Of a DNA stretch of 64,000 bases, positions 1 to 9,510 are shown piece after piece (position 1 is the first letter of the stretch; each line of letters begins with the position of its first letter). Both the position numbers and the translations under genes were made by a program. Under the pieces are notes generated by a model. The model was given only the letters and a program-made list of their open reading frames with translations. It had not been told where the DNA came from and ran no database searches. The stretch comes from Bradyrhizobium sp. (lineage in GTDB: Bacteria > Pseudomonadota > Alphaproteobacteria > Rhizobiales > Xanthobacteraceae): positions 54,157 to 118,156 of the forward strand of contig NZ_DAIDJE010000097.1 of NCBI RefSeq assembly GCF_027451485.1. Reading direction: 5' to 3'.

Positions 1-926
1 CCCGCGATCGCCTTCGCAAAGTCGTGAGCTGTGAACGGCGCAAGATCGTCGATTCCCTCGCCGACCCCGATGAAGTGCACGGGCAGCTTGTATTTCTCCG
101 AAAGCGCCACGAGGATTCCACCCCGCGCGGTGCCATCGAGCTTGGTCATCACGAGGCCGGTAACGCCAGCGGTACGATGAAAGGCGTCGACTTGCGAGAG
201 CGCGTTTTGTCCCACCGTCGCGTCCAGCACCAGCAGAACGGCATGCGGTGCGGTGTCGTCAACTTTCCGGATCACGCGAACCACCTTTTCGAGCTCGTTC
301 ATCAGCTCCGCTTTGTTTTGCAGCCGCCCGGCCGTATCGATCAGGAGCACGTCGCGCTTTTCGTCGCGGGCCGCCGAGAGCGCATTAAAGGCAAGGCTCG
401 CCGAGTCCGAGCCTTGTGCCCCGGCAATCACAGGCGACTTCGTCCGTTCGCCCCAAACCTTCAGCTGTTCGATCGCGGCGGCGCGGAATGTATCGCCGGC
501 GGCGAGCATCACCTTCCGGCCTTCGGCGGAAAATTTCGCAGCCAGCTTGCCGATGGTGGTGGTCTTGCCGGAACCGTTGACCCCGACGACGAGAACGACA
601 AACGGCTTCTTTGCCGCCTCGATGATGAGGGGTTTCGCCACCGGCGCAAGCACCTTTTCGACCTCGGTTGCGACCACCGCTTTGACCTCGTCGGCCGAGA
701 TCGACTTGTCGTAGCGGCCATGGCCGACGGCCTGCGAGATTCGTGCCGCCACTTCGGTTCCGAGATCGGCACGGAGCAGCACATCCTCGATATCCTCGAG
801 CATTGCGCGGTCGAGCTTGCGCTTGGTCACGAGATCGGCAACGGCCGTGCCGAGCGAACTCGAGGTCCGCTTCAATCCGCTGGATAGCCGGCGCCACCAG
901 CTCTGTTTCGGTGCTTCCTCATTCAT
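1..926 (-). CDS. ftsY: Signal recognition particle receptor FtsY (3' end cut by window edge)
   Basis: SRP receptor GTPase that docks the Ffh-SRP-ribosome complex at the inner membrane for co-translational insertion. Reading leftward from the ATG at 926, the protein opens MNEEAPKQSWWRRL and continues KRKLDRAMLEDIEDVLLRADLG, the start of an FtsY NG domain. The last visible residues, near position 1, read DDLAPFTAHDFAKAIAG, the usual FtsY C-terminus, so only a few codons and the stop are missing. About 308 residues are visible. It has the short alphaproteobacterial form without a long acidic A domain. It diverges from the pseudouridine synthase gene 27 bp away. Its partner ffh lies about 6 kb to the right. 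Confidence 0.93.
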   Translation of the reverse strand, partial: MNEEAPKQSWWRRLSSGLKRTSSSLGTAVADLVTKRKLDRAMLEDIEDVLLRADLGTEVAARISQAVGHGRYDKSISADEVKAVVATEVEKVLAPVAKPLIIEAAKKPFVVLVVGVNGSGKTTTIGKLAAKFSAEGRKVMLAAGDTFRAAAIEQLKVWGERTKSPVIAGAQGSDSASLAFNALSAARDEKRDVLLIDTAGRLQNKAELMNELEKVVRVIRKVDDTAPHAVLLVLDATVGQNALSQVDAFHRTAGVTGLVMTKLDGTARGGILVALSEKYKLPVHFIGVGEGIDDLAPFTAHDFAKAIA

Positions 927-953
927 GGCGGGGTGTGTTAGCCCTTTCAAGCG

Positions 954-1673
954 ATGAGTGAAAGTCTTGATCGGACCGAAGTTCCTGTACTGACCGCGGA
1001 GGAAATCCTCTCCCGCGTGCTCCATCGCGACGGCTTGATGCTGGTGATCGACAAGCCGGCAGGCCTGCCGGTTCACCGCGGACCGAAGGGCGGTCCCAAC
1101 CTGGAAGCCTCCTTCGATGCGCTCAGGTTCGGCCTGCCGCGGCCGCCGGTGCTGGCGCATCGGCTGGACAAGGACACTTCCGGCTGCCTGGTGCTCGGAC
1201 GCCATCGCAAGGCCACCGCCTCGCTCGGGCTGTTGTTCAAGCACGGCAGGATTTCAAAGACCTACTGGGCCGTCGTCGAAGGAGGTCCGCCCGTCGAAGA
1301 AGGCACCATCGACATGCCGCTTGGCCGGCTCAATCCTGAGCGCGGCTGGTGGCAGAAGGTCGATCCCGACGGACAACCGGCGATCACGAATTGGAAAGTA
1401 ATGGGTCGCGGCGACGGCCTGACCTGGTTGGCGCTTGAGCCGGTCACCGGCCGCACCCATCAATTACGCGTGCATGCCTCGGCTCAGGGCTGGCCGATCG
1501 TCGGCGACAACATCTATGGCAACGGACCGCGGTTCGGCGAGCCGCGCCTGCATCTGCATTCCCGCGAAATCGGCATCCCGATTTCGAAGAACAAGGAACC
1601 GGTGCGCGCGGTGGCGCCTGCGCCGGAACATATGCGCGAGCGTTTGCGCATCTGCGGATGGAAGGAGGAGTAG
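954..1673 (+). CDS. RluA-family pseudouridine synthase
   Basis: Predicted RNA pseudouridine synthase of 239 residues. The hallmark RluA motif HRLDKDTSG, with the catalytic aspartate, lies near residue 70, and the later motif GRTHQLRVHA is also present, as is the ISKTYWAVVEG segment typical of the family. There is no N-terminal S4 domain, so it resembles the short RluA/TruC-like members; whether it acts on rRNA or tRNA cannot be told. Start chosen at ATG 954, giving MSESLDRTEV. It is divergent from ftsY and followed by the convergent mtaB. Confidence 0.88.
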   Translation: MSESLDRTEVPVLTAEEILSRVLHRDGLMLVIDKPAGLPVHRGPKGGPNLEASFDALRFGLPRPPVLAHRLDKDTSGCLVLGRHRKATASLGLLFKHGRISKTYWAVVEGGPPVEEGTIDMPLGRLNPERGWWQKVDPDGQPAITNWKVMGRGDGLTWLALEPVTGRTHQLRVHASAQGWPIVGDNIYGNGPRFGEPRLHLHSREIGIPISKNKEPVRAVAPAPEHMRERLRICGWKEE

Positions 1674-1751
1674 CGCCAAGCGCTGCCGCGCCGATGGGAT
1701 GGTCCAAGGCGTACTGGATCACCCGGTCAAGGCGGGCGACAGCCGGCTGGG

Positions 1752-3023
1752 TTAGACGATTAACCTGGCACCATCGCTTCCTCTGATCGCGAATCGCCGT
1801 ACTTCTCCGGGCATCTCACCGTGGACTGCAACCGGCAGAAAATGTTCGGTGCGGCCCTGGGTGGCGCTTTCGACCAGAACCTGGCGCGTCGCGCCGATTT
1901 CCGATTCAAGGCGCCGCCGCAGCGCGGCTTCGCCCGCGTCGCGCAACCGCCTGGCGCGCTCCTTGATCATGCGACTCTCGACCTGCGGCATGCGCGAGGC
2001 CGGCGTACCCGGCCGTGGCGAATACGGAAAGACATGCAGGAAGGTCAGGCGGCACGCATCAATGAGATCCATCGAGCGGGCGAACATCGCTTCGGTTTCG
2101 GTTGGAAAGCCGGCAATGATATCGGCGCCGAGCGCCATATCCGGCCGCAGCCGTTGCACCTCAGCGCAAAACTCGATCGCCTGCTGACGGGAGTGACGGC
2201 GCTTCATGCGCTTTAAGATCAAGTCGTCGCCGGACTGCAGCGACAAATGCAGATGCGGCATTAGCCGTTCCTCCGTGGCGATGGCATCCAGGAGATCGCG
2301 GTCGACCTCAATGGAATCGACGGAAGAGATCCGCAGACGCTTCAGTTCCGGCACCTTGCGCAAGATTTGCTTCACCAACTGGCCGAGCTTGGGGGCTTCC
2401 GGCAGATCGGCGCCATAGCTTGTCAGGTCGACGCCGGTCAGCACGATTTCGGGATGGCCCCGTTCGACCAGCGCACGAACCTGCGCCAGCGCCGCCTCCA
2501 CCGGCACCGAGCGCGAATTGCCGCGGCCGAACGGGATGATACAGAAGGTGCAGCGGTGATCGCAGCCGTTCTGCACCTGCACGAAGACGCGCGGCTGCCC
2601 CTTCGGCAATACTTCCATGCGAGGGGGCGCGATCTGCCGAAGCGACATGACGTCGCTGACTGCAATCTTGCGGCTCGCTGCAATATCCAGCGCAGCCGCT
2701 CCAAAAAGAGCCGTTCGCGCCCGCTGCCAGGCATCGGCCTGCATCTTGTCGTCGTTGCCGAGCACCCGATCGACTTCCGGCATTCCGGCAAACATCTCGG
2801 CCTGCGTCTGTGCCGCGCAGCCGGTAACGACGATGCGCGCGAATGGCCGCTCGCGCTTCAGCTTGCGAATCGACTGCCGCGCCTGCGCCACGGCCTCGTT
2901 GGTGACGGCGCAGCTATTGATGATGATGGTATCGGAAAGCCCGGCGCGCGCGGCTTCACTACGCATTACCTCAGACTCGAATGCGTTGAGGCGGCAGCCG
3001 AAGGTGACGACGTCGACGCTCAT
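1752..3023 (-). CDS. mtaB: tRNA t6A37 methylthiotransferase MtaB
   Basis: Radical-SAM enzyme that converts t6A to ms2t6A at tRNA position 37. The 423-residue protein has the three N-terminal cluster cysteines ([22 protein letters not shown]) and the radical-SAM CxxxCxxC motif in [15 protein letters not shown]. The motif TGVDLTSYG follows, and a C-terminal TRAM-like segment ends the chain. The GCRLN motif favours MtaB over MiaB. It overlaps the end of dapF by 4 bp (ATGA), so the two are probably co-transcribed and translationally coupled. Confidence 0.92.
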   Translation of the reverse strand: MSVDVVTFGCRLNAFESEVMRSEAARAGLSDTIIINSCAVTNEAVAQARQSIRKLKRERPFARIVVTGCAAQTQAEMFAGMPEVDRVLGNDDKMQADAWQRARTALFGAAALDIAASRKIAVSDVMSLRQIAPPRMEVLPKGQPRVFVQVQNGCDHRCTFCIIPFGRGNSRSVPVEAALAQVRALVERGHPEIVLTGVDLTSYGADLPEAPKLGQLVKQILRKVPELKRLRISSVDSIEVDRDLLDAIATEERLMPHLHLSLQSGDDLILKRMKRRHSRQQAIEFCAEVQRLRPDMALGADIIAGFPTETEAMFARSMDLIDACRLTFLHVFPYSPRPGTPASRMPQVESRMIKERARRLRDAGEAALRRRLESEIGATRQVLVESATQGRTEHFLPVAVHGEMPGEVRRFAIRGSDGARLIV

Positions 3024-3892
3024 GCGACCGAGGCAAACAGCGCCGGGTCGAAATGCCCCTCATATTCGAAGACCGCGGGACCGGTCATCAACACATGATC
3101 GTCGCGATCGCGCCATTCGATGGTGAGATCGCCGCCCGGAAGTGTGATGCGAACCGTGCGATTGGCGCGCTTCAGCCGCGCAGCCGCAACCGCCGTCGCA
3201 CACGCCGCCGACCCGCAGGCCTTGGTCAGTCCCGCGCCCCGCTCCCAGGTGCGGATCGTGATGTGGTCGCGATCAACGATGTGAGCCAGCGTGATGTTGG
3301 CGCGCTCGGGAAAGATCGGATGATTTTCCAGCAGTGGGCCGAAACGGCCGAGATCATAGGCCTGCACGTCGTCGACCCAGAAGATCGCATGCGGATTGCC
3401 CATGCTGACGACCGAGGGGGTGTGCAGGATCGGAGCGTCGATCGGCCCTATTTGCAGTTCGATGCCGCGCGTATCACGAAATTCTTCGGCGAGCGGGATA
3501 TCCTGCCAGCCGAACTTCGGCACGCCCATATCGACGGTATAGAGATCGGCGGCCGGCCCCTGCCAGCAATTCAACAGGCCGGCGCTGGTCTCAAATGTGG
3601 CGGCTTGCTGGCCGGAAGCCTCGAACACCCGACGCGCCACGCAGCGCATGCCGTTGCCACAGGCGCCAGCCTCCGAACCGTCGTTGTTGTAGATGCGGAT
3701 GAAGGCCTCGGTGCCCGACAGGCGCGGTGGCTGAAGCACCATCAGCTGATCGTAGTGGACCCCCTTTGGCGAAGCGACCGCACGTGCATCATCGGCCGTG
3801 ACAGGACCCGGCCGGTCGCGCAGATCGACGACAACGATTTCGTTGCCGATCCCGTTCATCTTGGCAAAGCCGTGGTTGGCGAGCGCGCTCAT
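3020..3892 (-). CDS. dapF: Diaminopimelate epimerase
   Basis: Interconverts LL- and meso-diaminopimelate for lysine and peptidoglycan synthesis in the cytoplasm. The 290-residue protein shows [13 protein letters not shown] near the start and both catalytic cysteines: one in [10 protein letters not shown] (near residue 78) and one in [10 protein letters not shown] (near residue 223). Length is normal for the family. It is the first gene of the dapF-mtaB pair, a common pairing in alphaproteobacteria. ATG 3892 is used. Confidence 0.95.
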   Translation of the reverse strand: MSALANHGFAKMNGIGNEIVVVDLRDRPGPVTADDARAVASPKGVHYDQLMVLQPPRLSGTEAFIRIYNNDGSEAGACGNGMRCVARRVFEASGQQAATFETSAGLLNCWQGPAADLYTVDMGVPKFGWQDIPLAEEFRDTRGIELQIGPIDAPILHTPSVVSMGNPHAIFWVDDVQAYDLGRFGPLLENHPIFPERANITLAHIVDRDHITIRTWERGAGLTKACGSAACATAVAAARLKRANRTVRITLPGGDLTIEWRDRDDHVLMTGPAVFEYEGHFDPALFASVA

Positions 3893-4094
3893 CGATCCTT
3901 CCCGTCACGCCAGAGTTATATGGCGAACGAAGCCGAATAAGCTAGATGTGGGTTTATCTGTGTCCCTGCTCCCCGCCCGGCGGGGATGGGCATGAAATAT
4001 CCGTAAATATCTATCATGAGACGAACGCCGCGCTCGCATGTTAGACATCCGGGATTCGCGCGTGCGGGCCACGGAAGGCCATGGAGAAGACCCG

Positions 4095-4754
4095 ATGAAC
4101 TACGCCAGCCCATGTCGTGTTGCCCTGTTCGCCCTGGTCCCGCTGGTTGCCGTCGCGCTCCAATCCGCCCATGCGCAGGCGCCAACGCCGGCTCCTTCCG
4201 TGAGCCCTGCCCCGCCGCCCGCCGAAAACAAATCCCCCGGGGATTTGCCGACGACGACGACGCCCACCGCGCCGCCGGCCCCGGTGCAGAAGGCGGATCC
4301 CTTTGGCGAGCAGATCACGCTGACCCCGAAAACGGTCATTGCCACGAAGGGCACCGCGAACTGGGACACCGCCTATGAAACCCTGGTTGCATCCTTGAAG
4401 ACGCTTGCGGCTGCGCTCGAGAAGGCCGGAGACAAGCCGGCCGGCAACTCGATGATCGTCTACACCTCGACCGACGACACCGGCTTTACCTATCTGGCGG
4501 AGATACCGGTTGACCAGGAACCGAAGGACCTGCCGAAGGCAATCACTGTTGCCAAATCACCTGAAGGCAAGGCGCTCAAATTCGTCCACCGCGGTTCATA
4601 TGAGAACATGGACAACACGTACGAGGCCATCACGAACCACCTCGACGACAAGAAGCTGGAAGCAAAAGACACCTTCATCGAGGAATATATCACCAATCCC
4701 CTGAAAACGCCGGACGACAAGCTGGTGATCAACGTCTACGTGCCGCTGAAGTGA
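4095..4754 (+). CDS. Secreted GyrI-like effector-binding domain protein
   Basis: A protein of about 219 residues with an N-terminal signal peptide (hydrophobic VALFALVPLVAVAL, likely cleaved after AHA-Q). A proline/threonine-rich linker follows, then a C-terminal domain resembling the GyrI/AraC effector-binding fold (segments FTYLAEIPVD, FVHRGSYENM, FIEEYITNP, VINVYVPL). Start at ATG 4095, with GGAGAAG upstream; an in-frame start at 4038 would put the signal peptide inside the chain. Predicted to be periplasmic. The ligand is unknown. The next gene begins within its stop region, so the pair is probably co-expressed. Confidence 0.75.
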   Translation: MNYASPCRVALFALVPLVAVALQSAHAQAPTPAPSVSPAPPPAENKSPGDLPTTTTPTAPPAPVQKADPFGEQITLTPKTVIATKGTANWDTAYETLVASLKTLAAALEKAGDKPAGNSMIVYTSTDDTGFTYLAEIPVDQEPKDLPKAITVAKSPEGKALKFVHRGSYENMDNTYEAITNHLDDKKLEAKDTFIEEYITNPLKTPDDKLVINVYVPLK

Positions 4755-4756
4755 AC

Positions 4757-5473
4757 ATGATGACAAAGCGCACCGTCCTGTACGCTTTCGTCGTTGTGCT
4801 AGCCGCCGCGCCGCTCGCGGCGGGAGCCCAGACGACAACGCAACCGTCGCCCGTGATATCCGTGACCGGCGAAGCCCGCATTTCGGTGCCGCCCGATATG
4901 GTCCAGATCGACACCGGGGTGACGTCGGACGGCAAGACTGCGCGCGAGGCGTCAGACGCCAACAATGCCACGATGGGCAAAGTGCTGCTGGCGCTGAAGG
5001 GAGCCGGCATCGAAGAGAAGGACTATCAGACCTCACGGCTGTCGTTGCAGCCGCAGTACACGGCGGCCAAATCCGGCTCACCGGCCACGATTTCCGGCTA
5101 TCGCGCCAGCAACCGTGTGACGATCCGCCTGCACGACATCACCAAGGTTGCGAATATGATCGATACCGTGGTTACAGCGGGCGCCAACGAGATCGGCGGC
5201 ATCAATTTCATGGTGTCGCAGGCCTCAAAGCTGCTCGACGGCGCGCGCGAGCAGGCGATTGCCGACGCGCGCCGCAAAGCGGAGATCTACGCCAAGGCCG
5301 CCGGCGTCGCGCTGGGCACGCCGGTCAGCATTTCCGAAGAGGGCGCCGCTCAGCCGCTGTTCCGCGCCAGGGTGATGGGTGGAATGGCGGCAGCCCCCGT
5401 GCCAATTGCCCAGGGGGAAGAGACGCTTTCGATCTCGGTTGGCGTGGTCTGGGCTATCAAGAAAGATCCGTAG
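4757..5473 (+). CDS. SIMPL-domain (DUF541) periplasmic protein
   Basis: About 238 residues. A signal peptide (VLYAFVVVLAAAPLAAGA) is followed by a SIMPL/DUF541 domain: ISVTGEARISVPPD, GIEEKDYQTSRLSLQPQY, YRASNRVTIRLHDI and a C-terminal ISVGVVWAI. Family members are periplasmic or outer-membrane-associated proteins linked to envelope or oxidative stress; the biochemical role is not settled. The reading frame opens at GTG 4751, overlapping the previous stop; ATG 4757 or 4760 are equally possible starts. It probably forms an operon with the preceding GyrI-like gene. Confidence 0.8.
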   Translation: MMTKRTVLYAFVVVLAAAPLAAGAQTTTQPSPVISVTGEARISVPPDMVQIDTGVTSDGKTAREASDANNATMGKVLLALKGAGIEEKDYQTSRLSLQPQYTAAKSGSPATISGYRASNRVTIRLHDITKVANMIDTVVTAGANEIGGINFMVSQASKLLDGAREQAIADARRKAEIYAKAAGVALGTPVSISEEGAAQPLFRARVMGGMAAAPVPIAQGEETLSISVGVVWAIKKDP

Positions 5474-5537
5474 CAACTTTGCACGTCCCGGACGCAGCGC
5501 CTCGTTAGAGGTGCGACGCACGAGGACTCTTCAAAAA

Positions 5538-6521
5538 CTAAATCTCCACCACTTGCCCCGGCTTGAGCGCCACAAAACGCTCGCGCGGAATGTTGGCCTG
5601 ATCGAGCGCCTCGCCCAGCGCGATTGCGGGCGCGTCGATGGCTTCGTCGGTGAGCCGGAACGTGCCGTGATGATGGGCGAGTGCCTGCGTTGCGCCGCAG
5701 TCGGCGAGCGCCATCACCGCGTCAGAAGGATTCATGTGCTGGTCCTTCATGAACCAGCGCGGCTCATAGGCGCCGATCGGCAGCAGCGCCAGCCGCAACG
5801 GACCGTGCATTCGCCCCACCTCGCGGAAGTGTTTGCCCTCGCCATAGCCGGAATCGCCGACGGCGTAGATTTTCCCGGCCGGCGTCTCGATGACAAAGCT
5901 CGCCCACAGGCATTGGTTACGATCGAACAGCCCGCGCGCCGACCAATGTCGCGTCGGCACCAGCGTGACGGCAACACCGTCGGCGAGTTCCACGCGCTGA
6001 TGCCAGTCGAAGGCCTCGGCGCGAATGTCGGGATCGGCGCGCCTCATCGTGAGATCGTTGCCAAGCGGCGTGATCACGCGCGGCGAAAACCGCTTTGCCA
6101 GCCGGGACAGGGTCACGATGTCGAGATGATCGTAATGGCCGTGCGAAACCAGCACGGTATCGATATCAGGCAAGGCTTCGAAGGCGATGCCGGGATCGTT
6201 GCGACGCTTTGGACCCGCAAAGGCGAAGGGCGACACGCGTTTCGACCAGACGGGATCAACGAGAATGTTCCGCCCCGCCGTCTGGATGAGCCAGCTCGCG
6301 TGGCCCACAAAGGACAGCCGCGCCTTGTTGCCATCTACCCGCGCCGGCGGGGTATCTGCATGCTGGCTGGGCACCCATTTCGGCCAGACCGCGCGCTTGC
6401 GGTTGCCGCCGAACTGCCAGCGCAGCACGTCGCGCAGCGCCTTTGGCGGCACGCCGTCGGGATCGAAGAAAACCCGGCCGTCGAAATGGTCCGACGGGGG
6501 CTTGTTACTGGAACCATGCAT
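5538..6521 (-). CDS. UlaG/NAPE-PLD-like metallo-beta-lactamase-fold hydrolase
   Basis: Zinc hydrolase of the MBL fold, about 327 residues. The metal motif HxHxDH is seen as SHGHYDHLD, and downstream metal ligands lie in PTRHWS, VGDSGY and ALAHHHGTF. The pattern (NILVDPVWSKR, PIGAYEPRWFMKDQHMNPSDA) matches the NAPE-hydrolysing phospholipase D-like branch, so the substrate may be a phospholipid-type amide or ester; this is inference. The ATG at 6521 gives MHGSSNKPP. A TTG at 6557 would add 12 residues, and no strong ribosome site decides between them. It is divergent from ffh. Confidence 0.85.
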   Translation of the reverse strand: MHGSSNKPPSDHFDGRVFFDPDGVPPKALRDVLRWQFGGNRKRAVWPKWVPSQHADTPPARVDGNKARLSFVGHASWLIQTAGRNILVDPVWSKRVSPFAFAGPKRRNDPGIAFEALPDIDTVLVSHGHYDHLDIVTLSRLAKRFSPRVITPLGNDLTMRRADPDIRAEAFDWHQRVELADGVAVTLVPTRHWSARGLFDRNQCLWASFVIETPAGKIYAVGDSGYGEGKHFREVGRMHGPLRLALLPIGAYEPRWFMKDQHMNPSDAVMALADCGATQALAHHHGTFRLTDEAIDAPAIALGEALDQANIPRERFVALKPGQVVEI

Positions 6522-6612
6522 GAAGGGGATTGGCGGCAAAAACGGCTGTCCTTGCAAGAGGACTGCGAAACCTCCCGGTTCACGATACCGCCATCTGGAA
6601 CTAGGACGTTTC

Positions 6613-6641
6613 TTGACTTTTCCGCCTCAAGGGCGTTTAAC
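6613..6641 (+). promoter_or_regulatory. Candidate sigma-70-type promoter upstream of ffh
   Basis: TTGACT at 6613-6618 and TTTAAC at 6636-6641 are separated by 17 bp, a good match to the housekeeping promoter layout. They point toward ffh, whose start is about 195 bp downstream. No other gene on this strand lies between. The 313-bp gap between the metallo-hydrolase start (6521) and ffh (6835) holds nothing else I can recognise. Confidence 0.35.
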
Positions 6642-6834
6642 CCGCCGCAATTCATCGAAAAGAGTGTCCTTTTCGACCCGCCGACCGGTCCTGGAGACCG
6701 GAGGTCAACGCCCGACAGCGCGATGCGCCCTCGGGCGCAAAAGTGTTTGGAATCGCGTCATCCCGACATAGATGACGATCTGCTCCCTCGCCCACCCGTC
6801 GTGGGGAGAGGTAAAGAAAGAGAAGAGAATTTAA

Positions 6835-8385
6835 GTGTTCGACAACCTGTCGGAAAAGCTGGGTGGTATTCTCGATCGGTTGACGCGGCGCGGCGCGCTG
6901 ACGGAGGCTGACGTTGACGCGGCCATGCGCGAGGTGCGGCGCGCGCTGCTGGAGGCCGATGTCTCCCTGGACGTCGTCCGCAGCTTCACCGATCGCGTTC
7001 GCGAGCAGGCGATCGGCGCCACCGTCGTCAAGTCGGTCACGCCCGGCCAGATGGTGGTCAAGATCGTTCATGACGAACTCGTCGCCACGCTGGGCTCCGA
7101 CGGCCAGAGCATCGACCTTAACGCGGTGCCGCCGGTCGCGATCATGATGGTCGGCCTGCAAGGTTCCGGCAAAACCACGACGACCGCAAAACTGGCCCGC
7201 CGCCTGGTCCAGCGCGACAAGCGCAAGGTGTTGATGGCCTCGCTCGACATCTACCGTCCGGCGGCGATGGAACAGCTCGCCGTCCTTGGCCGCGATCTCG
7301 ATGTTCCGACGCTGCCGATCGTTGCCGGGCAAAAGCCAGCGCAGATCGCAAAGCGGGCGTTAGAGGCCGGCAAGCTCGGCGGCTACGACGTCGTGCTGCT
7401 CGACACCGCCGGGCGTACCACGCTCGATGAAGAGATGATGACCGAGGCGGCGGAGATCAAAGCCACTGCCAATCCGCACGAAGTGCTGCTGGTCGCGGAT
7501 TCGCTAACCGGCCAGGACGCGGTGAACCTGGCGCGCTCGTTCGACCAGCGGGTGGGCCTGACCGGCATCGCGCTGACGCGCGTCGATGGCGACGGCCGCG
7601 GCGGCGCAGCGCTGTCGATGCGCGCGGTCACGGGCAAGCCGATCAAGCTGATGGGCACCGGCGAAAAGACCGACGCGCTGGAGGATTTTCATCCAAGCCG
7701 CATCGCAAGCCGTATTCTCGGCATGGGCGACGTGGTCTCGCTGGTCGAGAAGGCTGCCGCCAGCATCGACGCCGAGAAAGCCGTGCGCACCGCCGAGCGG
7801 ATGCGCAAGGGCCAGTTCGACCTTTCCGACATGCGCGAGCAGTTGATGCAGATGGCGAACATGGGCGGCATTTCCGGCCTGATGGGCATGATGCCCGGCA
7901 TCGCCAAGATGAAAAACCAGATCGCCAATGCCGGGATCGACGACAAGATCATCAAGCGCCAAGTCGCCTTGATCGACTCGATGACGCGGCAGGAGCGCAA
8001 GCATCCGGACATTCTCAAGGCGAGCCGCAAGAAGCGGATCGCGGCCGGCGCCGGCGGCAAGGTCGAAGACCTCAACAAGCTGCTCAAGATGCACCGGAAC
8101 ATGGCCGACATGATGAAGGCCATGGGCTCGGGCAAGCGCGGCCCGCTCGCCGGCATTGCGCAAGCCATGGGCTTTGGCGGCGGCATGCCTAGCGCGGAGC
8201 AGATGAAGGCGCTGGCCGAGAAGATTCCGCAAGGCGCAGGCCCCGCCGGCGTGCCGGCCTTGCCGAAAGACATTCCCGCCGGCCTTCGCACCGGGCTACC
8301 GAATTTGCCGGGGCTTACGGGACTGCCCAACAAGCCGACGTTGCCGGGCCTCGCCGGCTTTCCTGGTCCGGGGAAGAAGAAGTAA
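6835..8385 (+). CDS. ffh: Signal recognition particle protein Ffh
   Basis: GTPase subunit of the SRP, binding 4.5S RNA and signal sequences. The protein of 516 residues starts FDNLSEKLGGILDRL. It has the G1 loop GLQGSGKTTTTAKLA (near 105-120), DTAGRTTLDEE (G3), TRVDGDGRGGAALS (G4 region), and a methionine-rich M domain (MANMGGISGLMGMMPG, MADMMKAMGSGKRGP). The C-terminal tail is glycine/proline-rich. The start codon is GTG 6835. It heads the run ffh-rpsP-rimM-trmD-rplS, a classic arrangement. Confidence 0.97.
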   Translation: MFDNLSEKLGGILDRLTRRGALTEADVDAAMREVRRALLEADVSLDVVRSFTDRVREQAIGATVVKSVTPGQMVVKIVHDELVATLGSDGQSIDLNAVPPVAIMMVGLQGSGKTTTTAKLARRLVQRDKRKVLMASLDIYRPAAMEQLAVLGRDLDVPTLPIVAGQKPAQIAKRALEAGKLGGYDVVLLDTAGRTTLDEEMMTEAAEIKATANPHEVLLVADSLTGQDAVNLARSFDQRVGLTGIALTRVDGDGRGGAALSMRAVTGKPIKLMGTGEKTDALEDFHPSRIASRILGMGDVVSLVEKAAASIDAEKAVRTAERMRKGQFDLSDMREQLMQMANMGGISGLMGMMPGIAKMKNQIANAGIDDKIIKRQVALIDSMTRQERKHPDILKASRKKRIAAGAGGKVEDLNKLLKMHRNMADMMKAMGSGKRGPLAGIAQAMGFGGGMPSAEQMKALAEKIPQGAGPAGVPALPKDIPAGLRTGLPNLPGLTGLPNKPTLPGLAGFPGPGKKK

Positions 8386-8436
8386 TCGACAGATCAATTC
8401 ACCCTTATTCGAACAGACATATTCAAGGAGAAGTTC

Positions 8437-8772
8437 ATGTCCGTTGTGATCCGCCTTGCTCGCGCAGGCACCAAGAAGCGTCCCGTCTATCACGTCGTCG
8501 TCGCCGACTCGCGCTTTCCGCGTGACGGCCGCTTCATCGAGCGGCTCGGCCATTTCAATCCGCTGATGCCGAAGGACAACGCCGACCGGCTCAAGCTCGA
8601 CATGGACAAGCTCAAGGCCTGGCTCGCCAAGGGCGCGCAGCCGTCCGATCGCGTGATGCGCTTCCTCGACGCCGCCGGCGTGAAGAAGCGGGAGAAGCGC
8701 AACAATCCGGAGAAGGCCGTGCCGCGCAAGGAGCGCAAGGCGCAGGCTGAAGCCGCCGCCAAGTCGGCGTAA
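8437..8772 (+). CDS. rpsP: 30S ribosomal protein S16
   Basis: Small-subunit protein of 111 residues. It begins [25 protein letters not shown], the S16 signature, and has the alphaproteobacterial basic C-terminal extension ([15 protein letters not shown]). A strong ribosome site, AAGGAGAAG, lies 7 bp before ATG 8437. It lies 51 bp after ffh. Confidence 0.97.
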   Translation: MSVVIRLARAGTKKRPVYHVVVADSRFPRDGRFIERLGHFNPLMPKDNADRLKLDMDKLKAWLAKGAQPSDRVMRFLDAAGVKKREKRNNPEKAVPRKERKAQAEAAAKSA

Positions 8773-8848
8773 CTCTTGAGGAGAGAAACGGCCTCGCACT
8801 TCAGGACGCACGGCTTTGGCCGAGGTCCTCAGCGCGAGAGTCTTTCCC

Positions 8849-8940
8849 CTCATACTGAGGAGCGACGTCACCCAAGCACGCCCAGCGACGGCGAGACCGT
8901 CGCGAACGGTGCAAAAAACGGCCGCATCTCGAAGGACTGG
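8849..8940. repeat. Degenerate intergenic palindrome-type repeat between rpsP and rimM
   Basis: The 176-bp gap between rpsP and rimM holds CCTCATACTGAGGAGCG at about 8850 and CGCATCTCGAAGGACTGGG near 8924. From memory these resemble the two halves of a dispersed intergenic repeat frequent in Bradyrhizobium. No second copy is in this window, so copy number is not shown here. No convincing gene lies in the gap. Confidence 0.35.
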
Positions 8941-8948
8941 GCCCGATA

Positions 8949-9458
8949 ATGGCTGGGCAAGTTTGCGTCGCCCGGATCGGCGCCGCGCATGGCGTGCGCG
9001 GGGCCGTGAAACTATGGACCTTCACTGAAGATCCGCTTGCGATCGAAGATTACGGACCGCTGGCGACCAAGGATGGCGGACGTCACCTCGAACTGACAAG
9101 CGCCCGCGAGGCCAAGGACCATCTGGTTGTCACCTTCAAGGGCGTCACCACCCGCGATGAGGCCGAACGCCTCAACGGACTCGAGCTTTACATCCCACGG
9201 GACAAACTGCCGGCGACCGAAGAAGACGAGTATTATCACGCAGACCTGATCGGCCTTGACGCGGTAACCACGGCCGATGAACCGCTCGGGCGTGTGATCG
9301 CCATTCATAACTTCGGCGCCGGCGATATCATCGAGATCGCCCCGGAAAGCGGCACGACGATACTCTTGCCCTTTTCAAATGCGGTGGTGCCGACGGTCGA
9401 CATACCGGGCGGGCGAGTCGTGATCGAATTGCCAAGGGAAATTGAGGGCGACGGCTAG
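8949..9458 (+). CDS. rimM: Ribosome maturation factor RimM
   Basis: 16S rRNA processing and 30S assembly factor that binds ribosomal protein S19. In 169 residues it has the N-terminal RimM barrel ([21 protein letters not shown]) and the C-terminal PRC-barrel ([40 protein letters not shown]). ATG 8949 is used. The position between rpsP and trmD is the standard one. Confidence 0.95.
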   Translation: MAGQVCVARIGAAHGVRGAVKLWTFTEDPLAIEDYGPLATKDGGRHLELTSAREAKDHLVVTFKGVTTRDEAERLNGLELYIPRDKLPATEEDEYYHADLIGLDAVTTADEPLGRVIAIHNFGAGDIIEIAPESGTTILLPFSNAVVPTVDIPGGRVVIELPREIEGDG

Positions 9459-9510
9459 TGTCTCATTAGGAGCCGCCTGATCGCCATTCCACCAGATTGG
9501 GAGCGATGAC

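Noticed and set aside
385..897. Leftward 170-codon frame and the rightward 287-codon frame at the left edge
   Set aside because: Both are shadow frames of ftsY, which reads cleanly in a third frame with SRP-receptor sequence.
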